Assembly (NCBI RefSeq): GCF_025244905.1
Contig: NZ_CP104285.1
Coordinates: 2,232,001-2,296,000, forward strand
Source: Enterobacter mori
Lineage (GTDB): Bacteria > Pseudomonadota > Gammaproteobacteria > Enterobacterales > Enterobacteriaceae
Reading direction: 5' to 3'
Length of the DNA: 64,000 nucleotides
The translations under genes and the position numbers were made by a program. Every line of letters starts with the position of its first letter. Position 1 is the first letter of the stretch. Shown piece by piece: positions 1 to 8,918 of the stretch. The notes under the pieces were generated by a model, which made no database searches, was not told where the DNA came from, and saw only the letters and a list, made by a program, of their open reading frames with translations.

Positions 1-410
1 ACGACACCTTCAACATCGGTAGCGGCGGTCACGACACGTTGCTCTATAAGCTGATCAATGCCTCGGATGCGACCGGCGGCAACGGCAGCGATGTAGTGAA
101 CGGCTTTACCGTCGGCACCTGGGAAGGGACGGCGGATACGGACCGTATCGACCTGCGCGATCTGCTTTCCGACAGCGGCTACACCGGCACCGGCTCGGCG
201 AGCTATGTGAACGGCGTGGCGACGCTGGACAGCAGCGCGGGCAACATTGCCGACTACATCCGCGTGGTGCAGAACGGCAGCAACACCGAGATCCAGGTGG
301 ACCTGGACGGGACGGGCGGCCAGTTCTCGCCAACCACCCTGGTGACGCTGAACGGCGTGCAGACGGATCTGGCAACGCTGCTGGCGAACCATCAGCTGTT
401 AATTGCATAA
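1..410 (+). CDS. C-terminal end of a large type I-secreted adhesin (partial)
   Basis: The gene enters from the left edge in the frame beginning at base 3 and stops at 408-410, giving about 135 residues. The residues are rich in Gly, Asp, Thr, Ser and Asn and contain a GGNGSDVVNGFTVG stretch followed by DRIDLRDLLSD, typical of the C-terminal secretion signal of RTX/BapA/SiiE-like adhesins. There are no Cys residues, as usual in this class. The next two genes encode the matching type I secretion ABC transporter and membrane-fusion protein, which strongly supports the call. The bulk of the gene, probably many repeated Ig-like domains, lies outside the window, so which adhesin it is cannot be decided. 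Confidence 0.85.
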   Translation, partial: DTFNIGSGGHDTLLYKLINASDATGGNGSDVVNGFTVGTWEGTADTDRIDLRDLLSDSGYTGTGSASYVNGVATLDSSAGNIADYIRVVQNGSNTEIQVDLDGTGGQFSPTTLVTLNGVQTDLATLLANHQLLIA

Positions 411-416
411 AACAAC

Positions 417-445
417 GCCGCGGGGAGCGATCCTCGCGGCTTTTT
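417..445 (+). terminator. Rho-independent terminator after the adhesin gene
   Basis: A 10-bp stem (417-426 with 431-440, one G-U type mismatch) with a GCGA loop is followed by five T residues. It starts seven bases after the adhesin stop codon and should separate adhesin mRNA from the secretion genes. Confidence 0.85.
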
Positions 446-586
446 GCGTTTCTTTACGTGAATAGCCATAACCCTATATTTCACAAGATTATTTTGCGGG
501 CTCGTTTAGAGAGTGTTCGATTTCTAATCATCTCGTAAAGGTATCATTTCAGTGCGTAATTATCGCGCTGGACAGGACGTAGCATT

Positions 587-2767
587 ATGAAGACACATCC
601 ACAGTACGAACCCTGGCTGCAGGGCATGCTCATCATCGCGAAGCACTATCGGCTGGATTTTTCGGCGGAGCACGTTCGGGTCACGATTAACCATGAAAGC
701 CAGTCTCCGCGCCAATTGGTGCTGGAAGAGATGGCGCGCCAGCTTGGGCTGGGGATGCGTGTGGTGGCGGCTGAAGCGGTATCCCTCGACCCGTGGCGCC
801 TGCCGCTGCTGGCGGAGTTCACCGGCGGACAAATCGCGGTCATTAACCGCATGGACAGCGAAGGCAACGTCAGCCTGCAGTTCAGCGGCGACGCGGGGCT
901 GGAGACCACGCTGACGCGTGACGAACTCGGGGCGCGGTTAAAGGGGCTAATGGTGTTGCGCCCGCTCGAATCCACGCCGGATGCCCGCGTGGACGATTAC
1001 ATCAAACCCTATGAGAAAAACTGGTTCTGGCAGCTGGCGCTGAAAGACTGGCGACGCTACAGCGACATTATGCTGGTGGCGCTGGTCGCTAACGTGCTGG
1101 CGCTTTCCGGCATGGTTTTCTCCATGCAGGTCTACGACAGGGTCGTTCCGTCGCAGTCGGAAGCCACGCTGTGGGTGCTGTTTGGCGGCGTGATGATTGC
1201 CATCCTGTTTGAATTCATCATGCGCATGCTGCGCGTGCATATTTCTGACGTGGTGGGGAAACGCGCCGACCTGCGTATCTCTGAGCGGGTTTTTGCCCAC
1301 GCGCTGCGGATTAAAAACGGCGCGCGCTCGAAATCGACCGGATCGTTTATCGCCCAGATCCGCGAGCTGGAGTCGGTGCGTGAACTTATCACCTCGACCA
1401 CCATTGCGGCCATCTCCGATCTGCCGTTCTTCCTGCTGTTCGTCTTCATTCTGTGGATGATTGGCGGGCCGCTGGTGCTGGTGGTCCTGCTCGCCGTGCC
1501 GCTGTTGCTCATCCCCGGCCTGCTGGTGCAGCGCCCGCTGGGGAAACTCTCCAGCGAAGGGATGCGTGAATCCGCCATCCGTAACGCCACGCTGGTGGAA
1601 GCGGTGCAGGGCATTGAAGACATCAAGCTGATGCGCGCCGAGCAGCGTTTCCAGAACCAGTGGAATAATACCAATGACGTCGCCGCCAGCGTCGGCATGA
1701 AGCAGCGCTGGCTGACGGGCCTGCTGCTCACCTGGACGCAGGAGGTACAGTCAATCGTCTATGCGGTGGTACTGCTGGTCGGCTGTTACCTGGTCATCAG
1801 CGGCGACATGACTACCGGTGCGCTGGTAGGGACCTCGATTCTGGCATCGCGTACCATCGCGCCGCTGTCGCAGATCTCAGGCGTGCTCTCGCGCTGGCAG
1901 TCGGCAAAAGTGGCGCGCAAGGGGCTGGACGACCTGATGCAGCGCCCGATTGACGATCCGCAGCACGGCAAGAAGGTGCACAAAGCCCACCTGCGCGGTG
2001 ATTATAGCCTTGATGACGTCGGGTTTTATTACGACGAGGAAGAGAAACTCACCGTGCTTAACATCAGCAAGCTGCAGATCCGCGCCGGGGAGCGCGTGGC
2101 GGTGCTTGGGCGTAATGGCTCCGGTAAAAGCACGCTGCTACAGCTTCTGGCAGGTATGCAGGAGCCGCAGCAGGGCAACATCCTGCTCGATGATATTGCC
2201 CTCAATCATCTGGATCCGGCCGATGTGCGTCGCGACATGCAGCTGCTTAGCCAGCAGGCGCGGCTGTTCTTTGGCTCCGTACGGGACAACATCCTGATGG
2301 GGAATCCGTTAGCCACCGACGACGAGATCCATCAGGCGCTGGTCAACAGCGGCGCGCTGGAGTTTGTACGCAAGCAGAAAATGGGGCTGAACTACATCAT
2401 CAACGAAGGCGGCGCAGGCCTGTCTGGCGGGCAGCGTCAGGCGCTATTGCTGGCGCGCGCGCTGATCACCTCGCCAAATATCCTGCTGCTGGACGAACCG
2501 ACCGCCTGGCTGGACGAAATGAGCGAGAAACAGTTTATACAGCATCTCCACAAATGGCTGGGTAAACGCCGGACGCTGGTGGTAGCGACGCATCGTCTGC
2601 CGATTCTGGATTTGGTCGACCGCATTATTGTGCTTGAAAACGGCAAGGTGGTGATGGACGGCCCGCGCGATGCCATCCTGAACCAGCACGGTATGGCACC
2701 GCAGAAAGCCGCACAGCGCACCGTGACTATGAAGCCAGCGGCGGTCGCAGAGGAGGGCGTGGCATGA
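587..2767 (+). CDS. Type I secretion ABC transporter (LapB/SiiF-like permease-ATPase)
   Basis: A 726-aa inner-membrane exporter half-transporter. Residues about 1-130 form a C39-peptidase-like domain lacking the catalytic Cys, as in transporters of giant adhesins that are not cleaved at a double-glycine leader. A transmembrane exporter domain follows (about 155-440). The nucleotide-binding domain has Walker A GRNGSGKST, signature LSGGQRQ, Walker B ILLLDEP and a switch His in ATHRLP. It overlaps the membrane-fusion gene by ATGA at 2764-2767, so the two are translationally coupled. It should export the adhesin encoded upstream. The outer-membrane TolC-like partner is not in the window. Confidence 0.93.
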   Translation: MKTHPQYEPWLQGMLIIAKHYRLDFSAEHVRVTINHESQSPRQLVLEEMARQLGLGMRVVAAEAVSLDPWRLPLLAEFTGGQIAVINRMDSEGNVSLQFSGDAGLETTLTRDELGARLKGLMVLRPLESTPDARVDDYIKPYEKNWFWQLALKDWRRYSDIMLVALVANVLALSGMVFSMQVYDRVVPSQSEATLWVLFGGVMIAILFEFIMRMLRVHISDVVGKRADLRISERVFAHALRIKNGARSKSTGSFIAQIRELESVRELITSTTIAAISDLPFFLLFVFILWMIGGPLVLVVLLAVPLLLIPGLLVQRPLGKLSSEGMRESAIRNATLVEAVQGIEDIKLMRAEQRFQNQWNNTNDVAASVGMKQRWLTGLLLTWTQEVQSIVYAVVLLVGCYLVISGDMTTGALVGTSILASRTIAPLSQISGVLSRWQSAKVARKGLDDLMQRPIDDPQHGKKVHKAHLRGDYSLDDVGFYYDEEEKLTVLNISKLQIRAGERVAVLGRNGSGKSTLLQLLAGMQEPQQGNILLDDIALNHLDPADVRRDMQLLSQQARLFFGSVRDNILMGNPLATDDEIHQALVNSGALEFVRKQKMGLNYIINEGGAGLSGGQRQALLLARALITSPNILLLDEPTAWLDEMSEKQFIQHLHKWLGKRRTLVVATHRLPILDLVDRIIVLENGKVVMDGPRDAILNQHGMAPQKAAQRTVTMKPAAVAEEGVA

Positions 2768-3939
2768 ATGATTTCTCTCGCTTTAACAGCCGTCTGAAAG
2801 AGCCGCGCCTGCCGCGCTCGTCACTGGTGGTATGGTCGCTGTTCGCCCTGCTGGCGGTATTTATCGCGTGGGCGAGCCTGTTCCAGCTGGATGAGGTGAC
2901 GACCGGCAGCGGTAAGGTGATCCCGTCCTCCCACGAGCAGGTGATCCAGTCCCTTGAAGGGGGGATTATTCACAGCCTGATGGTTCGCGAGGGCGACATC
3001 GTTGAACGCGGACAACAGCTCGCGCAGCTTGACCGTACAAAAACCGAGTCCAGCGTGCTGGAGAGCGAGTCTCGGCTGAATGCGGCGCTGGCAACGGCGG
3101 CGCGCCTGAAGGCCGAGGTGAACGATACGGCACTTGCGTTCCCGGCAGAGCTGGATGATGACGTTGAGCTGGTTAAACAGGAAACGGCGCTCTACCAGTC
3201 CCGTCGTGAAAGCCTTGAAAAAGGGCTGGCCGGTTTACGTCAGGGCGCCGAGCTGGTGCAGCGCGAGCTGTCGTTAACCCGGCCGCTGGTGACTCAGGGG
3301 GCGGCCAGCAAGGTTGAGGTGTTACGTCTTGAGCGTCAAAAAAATGAGCTTGAGAATAAAATCACCGAGATGAAAAACCAGTATTACGTTCGCGCACGTG
3401 AAGAGCTGGCGAAAGCCAATGCGGAGATTGAAGCCCAGCGTTCGGTGATGAAAGGGCGTGAGGATTCCCTGACCCGGCTGAGCTTTACTGCGCCGGTTCG
3501 CGGGATCGTGAAGGATATTGACGTGACAACCGTGGGAGGTGTTATCCCGCCGAACGGCAAGCTGATGAGCCTGGTCCCGCTGGACGATCAGATGGTGGTT
3601 GAGGCGAAAATCTCACCGCGTGACGTCGCCTTTATTCATCCCGGTCAGAAAGCGCTGGTGAAAATTACGGCCTACGACTATTCCATTTACGGCGGACTGG
3701 AAGGGGAAGTGACCATGATTTCGCCGGACACTCTGCAGGATGAGGTGAAAAGGGATGTCTACTACTACCGCGTCTATATTCGTACCGACAGTAACCATCT
3801 GACCAATAAGCAAGGTCATGAATTTCCGGTCTTTCCGGGCATGATTGCCACCGTCGATATTAAAACGGGCAGCAAAACCATTCTGGATTATCTGTTGAAG
3901 CCGCTGAACAAGGCGAAAGAGGCGCTGCGGGAACGATAA
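2764..3939 (+). CDS. HlyD-family type I secretion membrane-fusion protein
   Basis: A 391-aa periplasmic adaptor linking the ABC exporter to an outer-membrane channel. It has one N-terminal membrane segment (about residues 22-42, LVVWSLFALLAVFIAWASLF), a split lipoyl/barrel-sandwich domain, a long coiled coil (about 85-235, rich in Leu, Glu and Arg), and a C-terminal beta-barrel of HlyD/LapC/SiiD type. The length is usual for the family. The start overlaps the end of the ABC transporter gene. Substrate assignment to the upstream adhesin is inferred from gene order. Confidence 0.93.
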   Translation: MNDFSRFNSRLKEPRLPRSSLVVWSLFALLAVFIAWASLFQLDEVTTGSGKVIPSSHEQVIQSLEGGIIHSLMVREGDIVERGQQLAQLDRTKTESSVLESESRLNAALATAARLKAEVNDTALAFPAELDDDVELVKQETALYQSRRESLEKGLAGLRQGAELVQRELSLTRPLVTQGAASKVEVLRLERQKNELENKITEMKNQYYVRAREELAKANAEIEAQRSVMKGREDSLTRLSFTAPVRGIVKDIDVTTVGGVIPPNGKLMSLVPLDDQMVVEAKISPRDVAFIHPGQKALVKITAYDYSIYGGLEGEVTMISPDTLQDEVKRDVYYYRVYIRTDSNHLTNKQGHEFPVFPGMIATVDIKTGSKTILDYLLKPLNKAKEALRER

Positions 3940-3945
3940 CTGAAG

Positions 3946-3967
3946 GGCGTTCGGGAAACCGAACGCC
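3946..3967. terminator. Perfect 9-bp hairpin between convergent genes
   Basis: Bases 3946-3954 pair perfectly with 3959-3967 around a GAAA tetraloop, between the secretion operon and the convergent regulator gene. Neither side has a good T run, so termination is likely but not proven. Confidence 0.5.
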
Positions 3968-3974
3968 TGCTGAA

Positions 3975-4925
3975 TTATACGGTTGACGTCACGTTGTGAG
4001 CATGGCGTCGCTCTTTAGGCACCACGTTGATGTAATGCGTAACATAGGCAAAATATAATCCTGCATAATTTTCGACAAGTTCGATGAATGCCGGGTAAAT
4101 CAACATTCTTCCATCACCCCGATCTTTAAGATAGCCCGCCTCTTGCGCCGTTTTGATAATTCGGTTGACGTGAATGCGTGAAACAAAAAATTCCTTCGCG
4201 AGCGTGTTGGCTGAATAATCAATAATAGCGCCATGTGCTGATTTGTTTTTTACCGCCTGCAGATAAAGATACAACATAATCATCCGCCCTCCGTCTTTAT
4301 CGATAAATAACCCTACCTCCGGTAAAACCTTTTTGAACGTTAATCCCCGGAAAAGGTATTCCGCCGCGCGGCGGAAAAAGTTATTTCTTAAAATGTCATT
4401 GTCTAACAAATTGACATCAATCTTAAACGCAGGATACAGAATGCTGACCGGTAAAAATGCTCCGGACATATAGCGTTTAAGTTCATTTAATCCTTTTTCG
4501 GTTGGGGTGATTCTTGTTTTTCGCCTGTCTTCCGTACAGCGCCAGGTCCTGATGCGCCCGGTGGTTCGAAGTATCGTAATGATCGCAATGACGCTGTTGG
4601 GGCTGGCTATTTTATAGCGAGAACATAACGCTTTGATCTCTGATACGGATTCGGCCTGATTTCCAAAAACAAAACAACACATGGAGAGAATAATATTAAA
4701 TCGTGATTCCTGAAGCATTGTTTTGTAGAACAAAGGTTGTTTTTTGTAGATGGTATCATTAATTGTGTAGTGCTCTAATATTGCCTCACCGAATCGCGGG
4801 TTGTTCTTTATAACATCCCTTCGATGTAGCAAGGCCCTGGATGAGATGTGATTATCCATAGCATTTTTCTCGTGTTTAATGAGCCGATAGATGAAGTATT
4901 TAGTCTTCTTTTTCGGAATATTCAT
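3975..4925 (-). CDS. Unrecognised DNA-binding protein with two helix-turn-helix regions
   Basis: A 316-aa protein I cannot assign to a named family. Residues about 95-160 look like a MarR/PadR-type winged helix (EIKALCSRYKIASPNSVIAI then RKTRITPTEKGLNELKRY). Residues about 235-270 form a second helix-turn-helix (ANTLAKEFFVSRIHVNRIIK then AGYL). No signal peptide or membrane segment is visible. The gene is clearly more AT-rich than the secretion genes and is convergent to them, with the LuxR-EAL gene divergent on the other side. The ATG at 4923-4925 has AGG six bases upstream. A Met 22 residues further in is an alternative start. The location suggests a regulator of the adhesin locus, which is inference. 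Confidence 0.7.
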   Translation of the reverse strand: MNIPKKKTKYFIYRLIKHEKNAMDNHISSRALLHRRDVIKNNPRFGEAILEHYTINDTIYKKQPLFYKTMLQESRFNIILSMCCFVFGNQAESVSEIKALCSRYKIASPNSVIAIITILRTTGRIRTWRCTEDRRKTRITPTEKGLNELKRYMSGAFLPVSILYPAFKIDVNLLDNDILRNNFFRRAAEYLFRGLTFKKVLPEVGLFIDKDGGRMIMLYLYLQAVKNKSAHGAIIDYSANTLAKEFFVSRIHVNRIIKTAQEAGYLKDRGDGRMLIYPAFIELVENYAGLYFAYVTHYINVVPKERRHAHNVTSTV

Positions 4926-5148
4926 TATACCTGAGAAACTGTTATTTGCGGTCGTTATTTGAAAATAAAGATATATTCACAGTCATGATGATGGGCGGGT
5001 GATTAACGCAAAGATGTTCCGGTCAAGGGAGTTGATAACGATATCTTAACCACTCACTGTGCTGTAAAATCATTATTCAAGCCAGGTGTATTAAGCTTTT
5101 TGCATTTATAAAAAATGAGATTGGCGCTTTCGTGCCCAGGAGCAGGTT

Positions 5149-6612
5149 ATGACTCAAAAAACGTCTCTCAGAAATGCTGCTTGCGATGAGCAAAAATTTG
5201 TCATCTCAACCTGCTGTTTCACATTTCAGGGATATTGTCTGCTGCTCAAACAGTATGGGATAAACGCCTCACTTATTCACTTTGAGGAAGATGAGGTGCA
5301 CCAGCGAGATCTTGAAGATATCGTTAAAAATCAGCATTCTAGCATTTCATTATTCCTTGGAAAAGGCGTTGTGGAACTTCTTGCCAGCCTGAAACGACTG
5401 GCATCAGTACTGAACGCGCTGCCCGTTATTCGACGCGTAACCCTGTATGGTGACATCCCCGATGGCTGGCTCTATTGTACGCTGAGAAGTCTTTTAAATA
5501 ATAGCCAGCAATTGTCATTGATTCGTATATCCAGCGTTGCTGATTTGGCATCCAGCCTCAATATTCTCAGTGAAGATGTTAATGACCGTTCACGATTATT
5601 ACGCAGCCAATATATGGCATGCGCGCACCAGGGAAAAATAAAGGGATTAACAAAAAGAGAGATTGATGTTTTATTACGTTTCTACCGAGGGATGTCCGTA
5701 AAAGAGCAGTGCGAAAGGACGGGGTTATCTAATAAGACTATTTATACCCACCGTAAGGAAGGGATGAATAAATTACATATGATTAGACAATGGCTAAACG
5801 ATCCGCACAATTTTAGAGCGGAAAGGCATGACGTCCTGCCCAATAAAAATGAAGGGTTTACCGATAAAGAGGTCGATATCTTTAATGCCTTGCTGAAAAG
5901 GGAAATATTTCCAGCGTATCAGATCATTACCGATCGTGATAAAAAAGGGGTAGGCTTTGAGATACTTATTCGCTGGAATAAAAATGGTAAAATTGTTAAG
6001 CCTGCCAGCTTCCTTAATGATGTCTTACATCATGAAATATGGTTAAAGATTACGGCGCTGGTCATCCACGCCGCCGTTAGTGGAATTAATAAATATAATG
6101 GGAAGTTTTATTTTTCCGTGAATATCCCTCCTCGTTTGGCCGCAGGGAATGCCTTGCCGGATATGGCCCGGAAGGCCACCGGCATGTTGCTCAAACCGCA
6201 GTGGGCGGAAAAGCTGGTCTTTGAATTCGCGGAAAGCATTGATGTGATGAAGGACAGCAGGATCCCTGAAACCATGCGCCTTCTGCGAAATACGGGGTGT
6301 AGATTATTTTTGGACGACTGCTTCTCCAACCATCACACGCTGTTCCCCGTCAGGCAGGTGCATTTTGACGGGCTGAAGCTAGACCGGGATATCGTTGAAC
6401 ATTTTGTGGCAAATGATAATGACTACAATCTCATTAAAGCGATACAAATTTATAGCGACATGACCGGGACGGATTGCATCGCAGAGGGCGTTGACAGTGA
6501 AGAGAAGTTTGAAAAATTAGTTGAGCTGGGGGTGAAAAGCTTTCAGGGGTATTATCTGTCACGGGCTGTAAAAGAGGAAGAATTAGACAGGATGGTAAGA
6601 ATTTTTAGCTAG
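5149..6612 (+). CDS. LuxR-type HTH protein fused to an EAL c-di-GMP phosphodiesterase
   Basis: A 487-aa cytoplasmic protein in three parts. Residues 1-160 match no family I recognise but resemble the response-regulator-like half of some LuxR proteins. Residues about 163-215 are a LuxR/GerE HTH (GLTKREIDVLLRFYRGMSVK, then NKTIYTHRKEGMNKL). Residues about 245-485 are an EAL domain with the key residues apparently kept: E-x-L-x-R as FEILIRW, N in FSVNIPP, E in VFEFAES, DD in LFLDDCFS, K in GLKLDRD, and EGV plus QGY near the end. It should hydrolyse c-di-GMP and bind DNA, like E. coli PdeL (YahA), but it is longer at the N-terminus. A good AGGAG precedes the ATG. The neighbouring adhesin suggests c-di-GMP control of surface attachment. 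Confidence 0.88.
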   Translation: MTQKTSLRNAACDEQKFVISTCCFTFQGYCLLLKQYGINASLIHFEEDEVHQRDLEDIVKNQHSSISLFLGKGVVELLASLKRLASVLNALPVIRRVTLYGDIPDGWLYCTLRSLLNNSQQLSLIRISSVADLASSLNILSEDVNDRSRLLRSQYMACAHQGKIKGLTKREIDVLLRFYRGMSVKEQCERTGLSNKTIYTHRKEGMNKLHMIRQWLNDPHNFRAERHDVLPNKNEGFTDKEVDIFNALLKREIFPAYQIITDRDKKGVGFEILIRWNKNGKIVKPASFLNDVLHHEIWLKITALVIHAAVSGINKYNGKFYFSVNIPPRLAAGNALPDMARKATGMLLKPQWAEKLVFEFAESIDVMKDSRIPETMRLLRNTGCRLFLDDCFSNHHTLFPVRQVHFDGLKLDRDIVEHFVANDNDYNLIKAIQIYSDMTGTDCIAEGVDSEEKFEKLVELGVKSFQGYYLSRAVKEEELDRMVRIFS

Positions 6613-6614
6613 AA

Positions 6615-6639
6615 AATAAAGCCCCGAAGGGCCTTTATT
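6615..6639. terminator. Bidirectional terminator between LuxR-EAL and DUF883-like genes
   Basis: AATAAA at 6615-6620 pairs with TTTATT at 6634-6639, and GCCC pairs with GGGC around a CGAA loop with one bulged C. T-rich flanks occur on both strands, so it can end both convergent transcripts. Confidence 0.7.
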
Positions 6640-6910
6640 ATTTGCGTCCCAGCAGCAGGCCGAGAACAATACCCACTGCACCGGCAGCAATGAGCCCTGT
6701 CAGGGGATTATTTTTGACCGCTTCCGTTACGTCAGAAACGGCATCGCTGGCCTGCGCGGCATATTTTCTCGCCGCGCCTTTGACCTGATGTTTTGGAGAA
6801 TCAACGAACTCACCAAACTGCTGCTGTGCTGAGCCTGCAAGTTCATCAAGCTTATTTTTGGCTTTATCTTCAGCGAACTGGGTATTTTTATCGGCATTGA
6901 TATCAGACAT
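6638..6910 (-). CDS. ElaB/YqjD/DUF883-type membrane-anchored protein
   Basis: A 90-aa protein with a charged Ala-rich amphipathic N-terminal half (KNTQFAEDKAKNKLDELAG) and one C-terminal membrane anchor (PLTGLIAAGAVGIVLGLLLG) ending in RK. This is the layout of ElaB, YqjD and YgaM, inner-membrane proteins linked in E. coli to stationary phase and ribosome binding. The start at 6908-6910 is preceded by GGAGATAAAC. A longer in-frame extension upstream has no ribosome site and was rejected. The exact function is unknown. Confidence 0.82.
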   Translation of the reverse strand: MSDINADKNTQFAEDKAKNKLDELAGSAQQQFGEFVDSPKHQVKGAARKYAAQASDAVSDVTEAVKNNPLTGLIAAGAVGIVLGLLLGRK

Positions 6911-7044
6911 GTTTATCTCCTTTTGTGAGTAATTAAAGGATAGCCGCTCTTTGCCGGTGTGAGAGACGAAATGTTTATTTCGGCCTCCGGCAGGGCTGTT
7001 TTCGGATATATCTCTATGCATGGGGCTCGCGCAGCGAGACGCTG

Positions 7045-7521
7045 TTATTCGGCAAAACTCAGCAGCGCTTCGCCATCAAGACGATAGCGAACCCATTCAG
7101 ACTGCGGCAGCGCGCCTATGCTCAGGTAAAAATCAATGGCGGGCTGGTTCCAGTCCAGCACGCTCCATTCAAGGCGGCCGCACTGCCGTTTTACCGCGAG
7201 CTGCGCGATATGTTTCAGCAGCGCTCTCCCCGCGCCTTTACCGCGATAATCCGGAGAAACGTACAGGTCTTCCATGTAAATACCGTTGCGTCCTAGCCAG
7301 GTTGAATAGCTGGTGAAGAACACGGCATAGCCGATGATGTTGCCTTCATACTCAGCGATCAACGCTTCGGTTTTACTTCCCGCGCCAAAGAGCGTTTCAC
7401 GGATCTCCTCGGGCGTAGTAACCACTTCTTCCGGCGCTTTTTCATAGACTGCCAGCTCGTAGATCATGGTGTAAAAGGCCGCGGCATCTTCGGGACGGGC
7501 CTGACGCAGATTAATGCTCAT
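7045..7521 (-). CDS. GNAT acetyltransferase, diamine/thialysine (SSAT-like) type
   Basis: A 158-aa single-domain acetyltransferase. The acetyl-CoA loop is seen as VSPDYRGKGAGRALL (about residues 93-107), followed by LEWSVLDWNQPAIDFYLSIG, the pattern of the spermidine/spermine and thialysine acetyltransferase subgroup. The start ATG at 7519-7521 has AGGAATAAC upstream. It is divergent from the LysR gene at 7611 with an 89-bp gap, so that regulator may control it. The acceptor substrate cannot be read from sequence. Confidence 0.85.
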   Translation of the reverse strand: MSINLRQARPEDAAAFYTMIYELAVYEKAPEEVVTTPEEIRETLFGAGSKTEALIAEYEGNIIGYAVFFTSYSTWLGRNGIYMEDLYVSPDYRGKGAGRALLKHIAQLAVKRQCGRLEWSVLDWNQPAIDFYLSIGALPQSEWVRYRLDGEALLSFAE

Positions 7522-7610
7522 TGTTATTCCTGCTTTTTGTCTGTTTCGCGATTGATGGCGTTAAGCATACGGAGTATTGTCCGAAGAATTAAGTGCAATG
7601 AAATCAACAA

Positions 7611-8549
7611 ATGATGAATATTATGCATCCGGCTTTGAGACGTCTTGATTTAAACCTGTTGCCCGTTTTCGACGCGATTTACCGCCATCGTTCTGTTCGT
7701 CTGGCAGCCGATGAGCTGGCGATGAGCACATCGGCACTGAGCCATGCGCTTTCGCGTTTGCGCGCGACGCTGAACGATCCGCTCTTTTTTCGGGAAGGGC
7801 ATCGTATGTCCCCCAGCGTGTATGCTTCTCAGCTCGCACCTTCCATCGCTTCCGCACTGTCATTCCTGAATCATGAGCTGACCCCGCAGCCGGAGTTTGA
7901 CCCGGCTAGCAGTACCGAAAGCTTACAAATTGGGATTACGGACTTTACCGCGCTTTGCGTTTTTCCGACCCTGATGCACACCTTGCAGTATGCTGCCCCT
8001 GGTTTGCGTTTTGAATTGCGTTATTTGCCCCACAGCCCGGCGCTGACGGAGCTGTTAGCGGGCGAAGTGGATCTCGCGCTCGGGTTCAGCACCCAGGATG
8101 ATATCCGGCACCCGGAACTGGAAGAGATCGACTGGTTTGAAGATGAGTATGTGGTCATCAGCAACGCGTGCCGGACGCGTCTGACGCTGGAGGATTATCT
8201 CGCAGCCCGACACCTGGTGGTGACGCCATGGAATGAGAAGCAGGGCGTTCTGGACGTGCGGCTCGAACAACTGGGCTATACCCGGCAAATCGCGATCAAA
8301 ACGCCGTCGATGCTCAGCGCGCCCTTTATCGTTGCGGAAAGTGACCTGCTGATGGCGATCCCCCGTTTTGCCGCTGAGAAGCTGGCTGCGGCAGCGGACC
8401 TGAGGATTTTTCCTTTACCGTTTTCGATACGCACGTTTGAAGTGAAAATTTACTCGCATAAACGCAGCGGCCAGCGGGGAGCGGCGCGCTGGCTTAAGGA
8501 GGAGCTGCAAAAACTGGGGCACGTTACGGTGCCGCGTGAAAAAAATTGA
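7611..8549 (+). CDS. LysR-type transcriptional regulator
   Basis: A 312-aa regulator with the LysR winged HTH at residues about 10-68 (LDLNLLPVFDAIYRHRSVRL, then STSALSHALSRLRATLNDPLF) and a C-terminal effector domain starting near SLQIGITDFTALCVFPTL, of the NodD/NahR/SyrM-like branch. The start is uncertain: three Met codons occur at 7611, 7614 and 7623 and none has a strong ribosome site. It faces away from the acetyltransferase at 7045-7521, a likely target. Its 3' end overlaps antisense with the degraded ATP-cone reading frame that follows. Confidence 0.9.
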   Translation: MMNIMHPALRRLDLNLLPVFDAIYRHRSVRLAADELAMSTSALSHALSRLRATLNDPLFFREGHRMSPSVYASQLAPSIASALSFLNHELTPQPEFDPASSTESLQIGITDFTALCVFPTLMHTLQYAAPGLRFELRYLPHSPALTELLAGEVDLALGFSTQDDIRHPELEEIDWFEDEYVVISNACRTRLTLEDYLAARHLVVTPWNEKQGVLDVRLEQLGYTRQIAIKTPSMLSAPFIVAESDLLMAIPRFAAEKLAAAADLRIFPLPFSIRTFEVKIYSHKRSGQRGAARWLKEELQKLGHVTVPREKN

Positions 8550-8899
8550 AGCGAATTATTTTCAAATGGGGGGGAGCGAGGGAGTTTGCACACCTCGGTC
8601 AGCAGTTTGACAAACGACTTCCGTGGCGGTTGCATTGATGGCGTCAGATATATCAAATGCCCGCTTTCTATGTCGCCAATAATCGTAGGGACCACTATGT
8701 ACTCTGCAAGCGACACTAAGGATTGTGTAACTTCAGATGCAATAGCCCGTGTCGATATGGGAAAATGCCCGCGTTCAATCCTTGATGGCTTAACGTTAGA
8801 CAAACCTTCAGCTGCCCAGTCAAGAACTCTTTTTATCTTGTCCAGGTTAATACGTTCGGTTCTTCCATCGCGTTTTGTCACTAACAAAGAGTGGTTCAA
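8450..8899 (-). pseudogene. NrdA-like ATP-cone fragment (truncated ribonucleotide reductase alpha N-terminus)
   Basis: The frame reads from a TTG at 8897-8899, preceded by AAAAGGA and a 7-nt spacer. Residues 1-36 closely match the N-terminus of class Ia ribonucleotide reductase NrdA (LLVTKRDGRTERINLDKIKR, then VLDWAAEGLSNV), the ATP-cone that senses ATP/dATP. Residues 37 to about 105 only faintly follow NrdA spacing (QPPRKSFVKLLTEV resembling the EPP..VVKM part). Everything after about residue 108 runs antisense through the LysR gene and looks like non-coding readout. A run of seven G (8568-8574) sits where similarity stops. No catalytic barrel is present. Synonymous codons differ widely from enteric nrdA as I recall it, so a phage-type origin is more likely than a recent host copy. 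It may still make a short ATP-cone protein. Confidence 0.6.
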
Positions 8900-8918
8900 T
8901 TACAAGTCCTTTTCTACC

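Noticed and set aside
2437..2721. Long antisense reading frames inside the ABC transporter and many other GC-rich genes
   Set aside because: They mirror codon bias of the real gene, have no ribosome sites or family matches, and are explained by high-GC third positions.
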